A DNA stretch of 13,792 bases, from contig CALEJX010000470.1 in NCBI GenBank assembly GCA_937898375.1, positions 1 to 13,792 on the forward strand, read 5' to 3'. Of the stretch, positions 13,783-13,792 are shown one piece after another; position 1 is the stretch's first letter; each line of letters begins with the position of its first letter. The position numbers and the translations under genes are program-made. The DNA is from an uncultured Ruminococcus sp. Lineage in GTDB: Bacteria; Bacillota; Clostridia; Oscillospirales; Ruminococcaceae. The notes below the pieces were generated by a model, which did no database searches, was not told where the DNA came from, and saw nothing but the letters and a program-made list of their open reading frames with translations.

Positions 13783-13792
13783 GCAAATTATA

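Overview
The window reads as chromosome of a Gram-positive, anaerobic, plant-fibre-degrading Ruminococcus (Oscillospiraceae), probably close to R. albus. The strongest reason is the cellobiose 2-epimerase at 8356-9525: its length (389 aa) and all the active-site positions I remember for the R. albus enzyme (R52, H184, H243, E246, E308, H374) coincide. A GH5 lipoprotein glycanase, AAGGAG-type ribosome binding sites and near-consensus sigma-A promoters with 17-bp spacers agree with this.

Layout. Positions 1-1163 (minus) hold a polar amino-acid ABC importer: an ATPase cut by the window edge, and its permease, with a promoter at 1224-1252. A 141-bp element with 14-bp terminal inverted repeats lies just upstream. 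Positions 1444-4439 (minus) are a two-gene operon: a MarR-type regulator, then an 843-aa tri-domain protein (FAAL-like acyl-adenylate ligase, acyl carrier protein, PlsC acyltransferase). Two perfect TTGACA-17-TATAAT promoters, with -35 boxes in inverted repeat, diverge at 4486-4571. One drives marR. The other drives nadA (quinolinate synthase) and a coupled GNAT acetyltransferase (4654-6016, plus).

Positions 6017-7657 hold a GH5 cellulase-like lipoprotein (minus), bracketed by two pairs of REP-like GTAG-hairpin repeats. Positions 7658-9525 (minus) hold cellobiose 2-epimerase and a PHP-domain phosphoesterase joined by a TGATG overlap. A DUF1015 protein (9565-10827) lies upstream and may be co-transcribed. 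Positions 10896-13666 (minus) encode SecA, which in this sequence is split into a 627-aa motor half and a 296-aa C-terminal half that overlap by ATGA. The secA promoter sits at the right edge.

Functional themes: beta-glucan/mannan use (GH5, epimerase), acyl-lipid handling under a MarR regulator, NAD synthesis, amino-acid uptake and protein export. The most unusual items are the split secA, whose break falls at the boundary between the classical N68 and C34 domains, and the FAAL-ACP-PlsC fusion. The paired GTAG-hairpin repeats, whose stems vary with compensating changes, come next.
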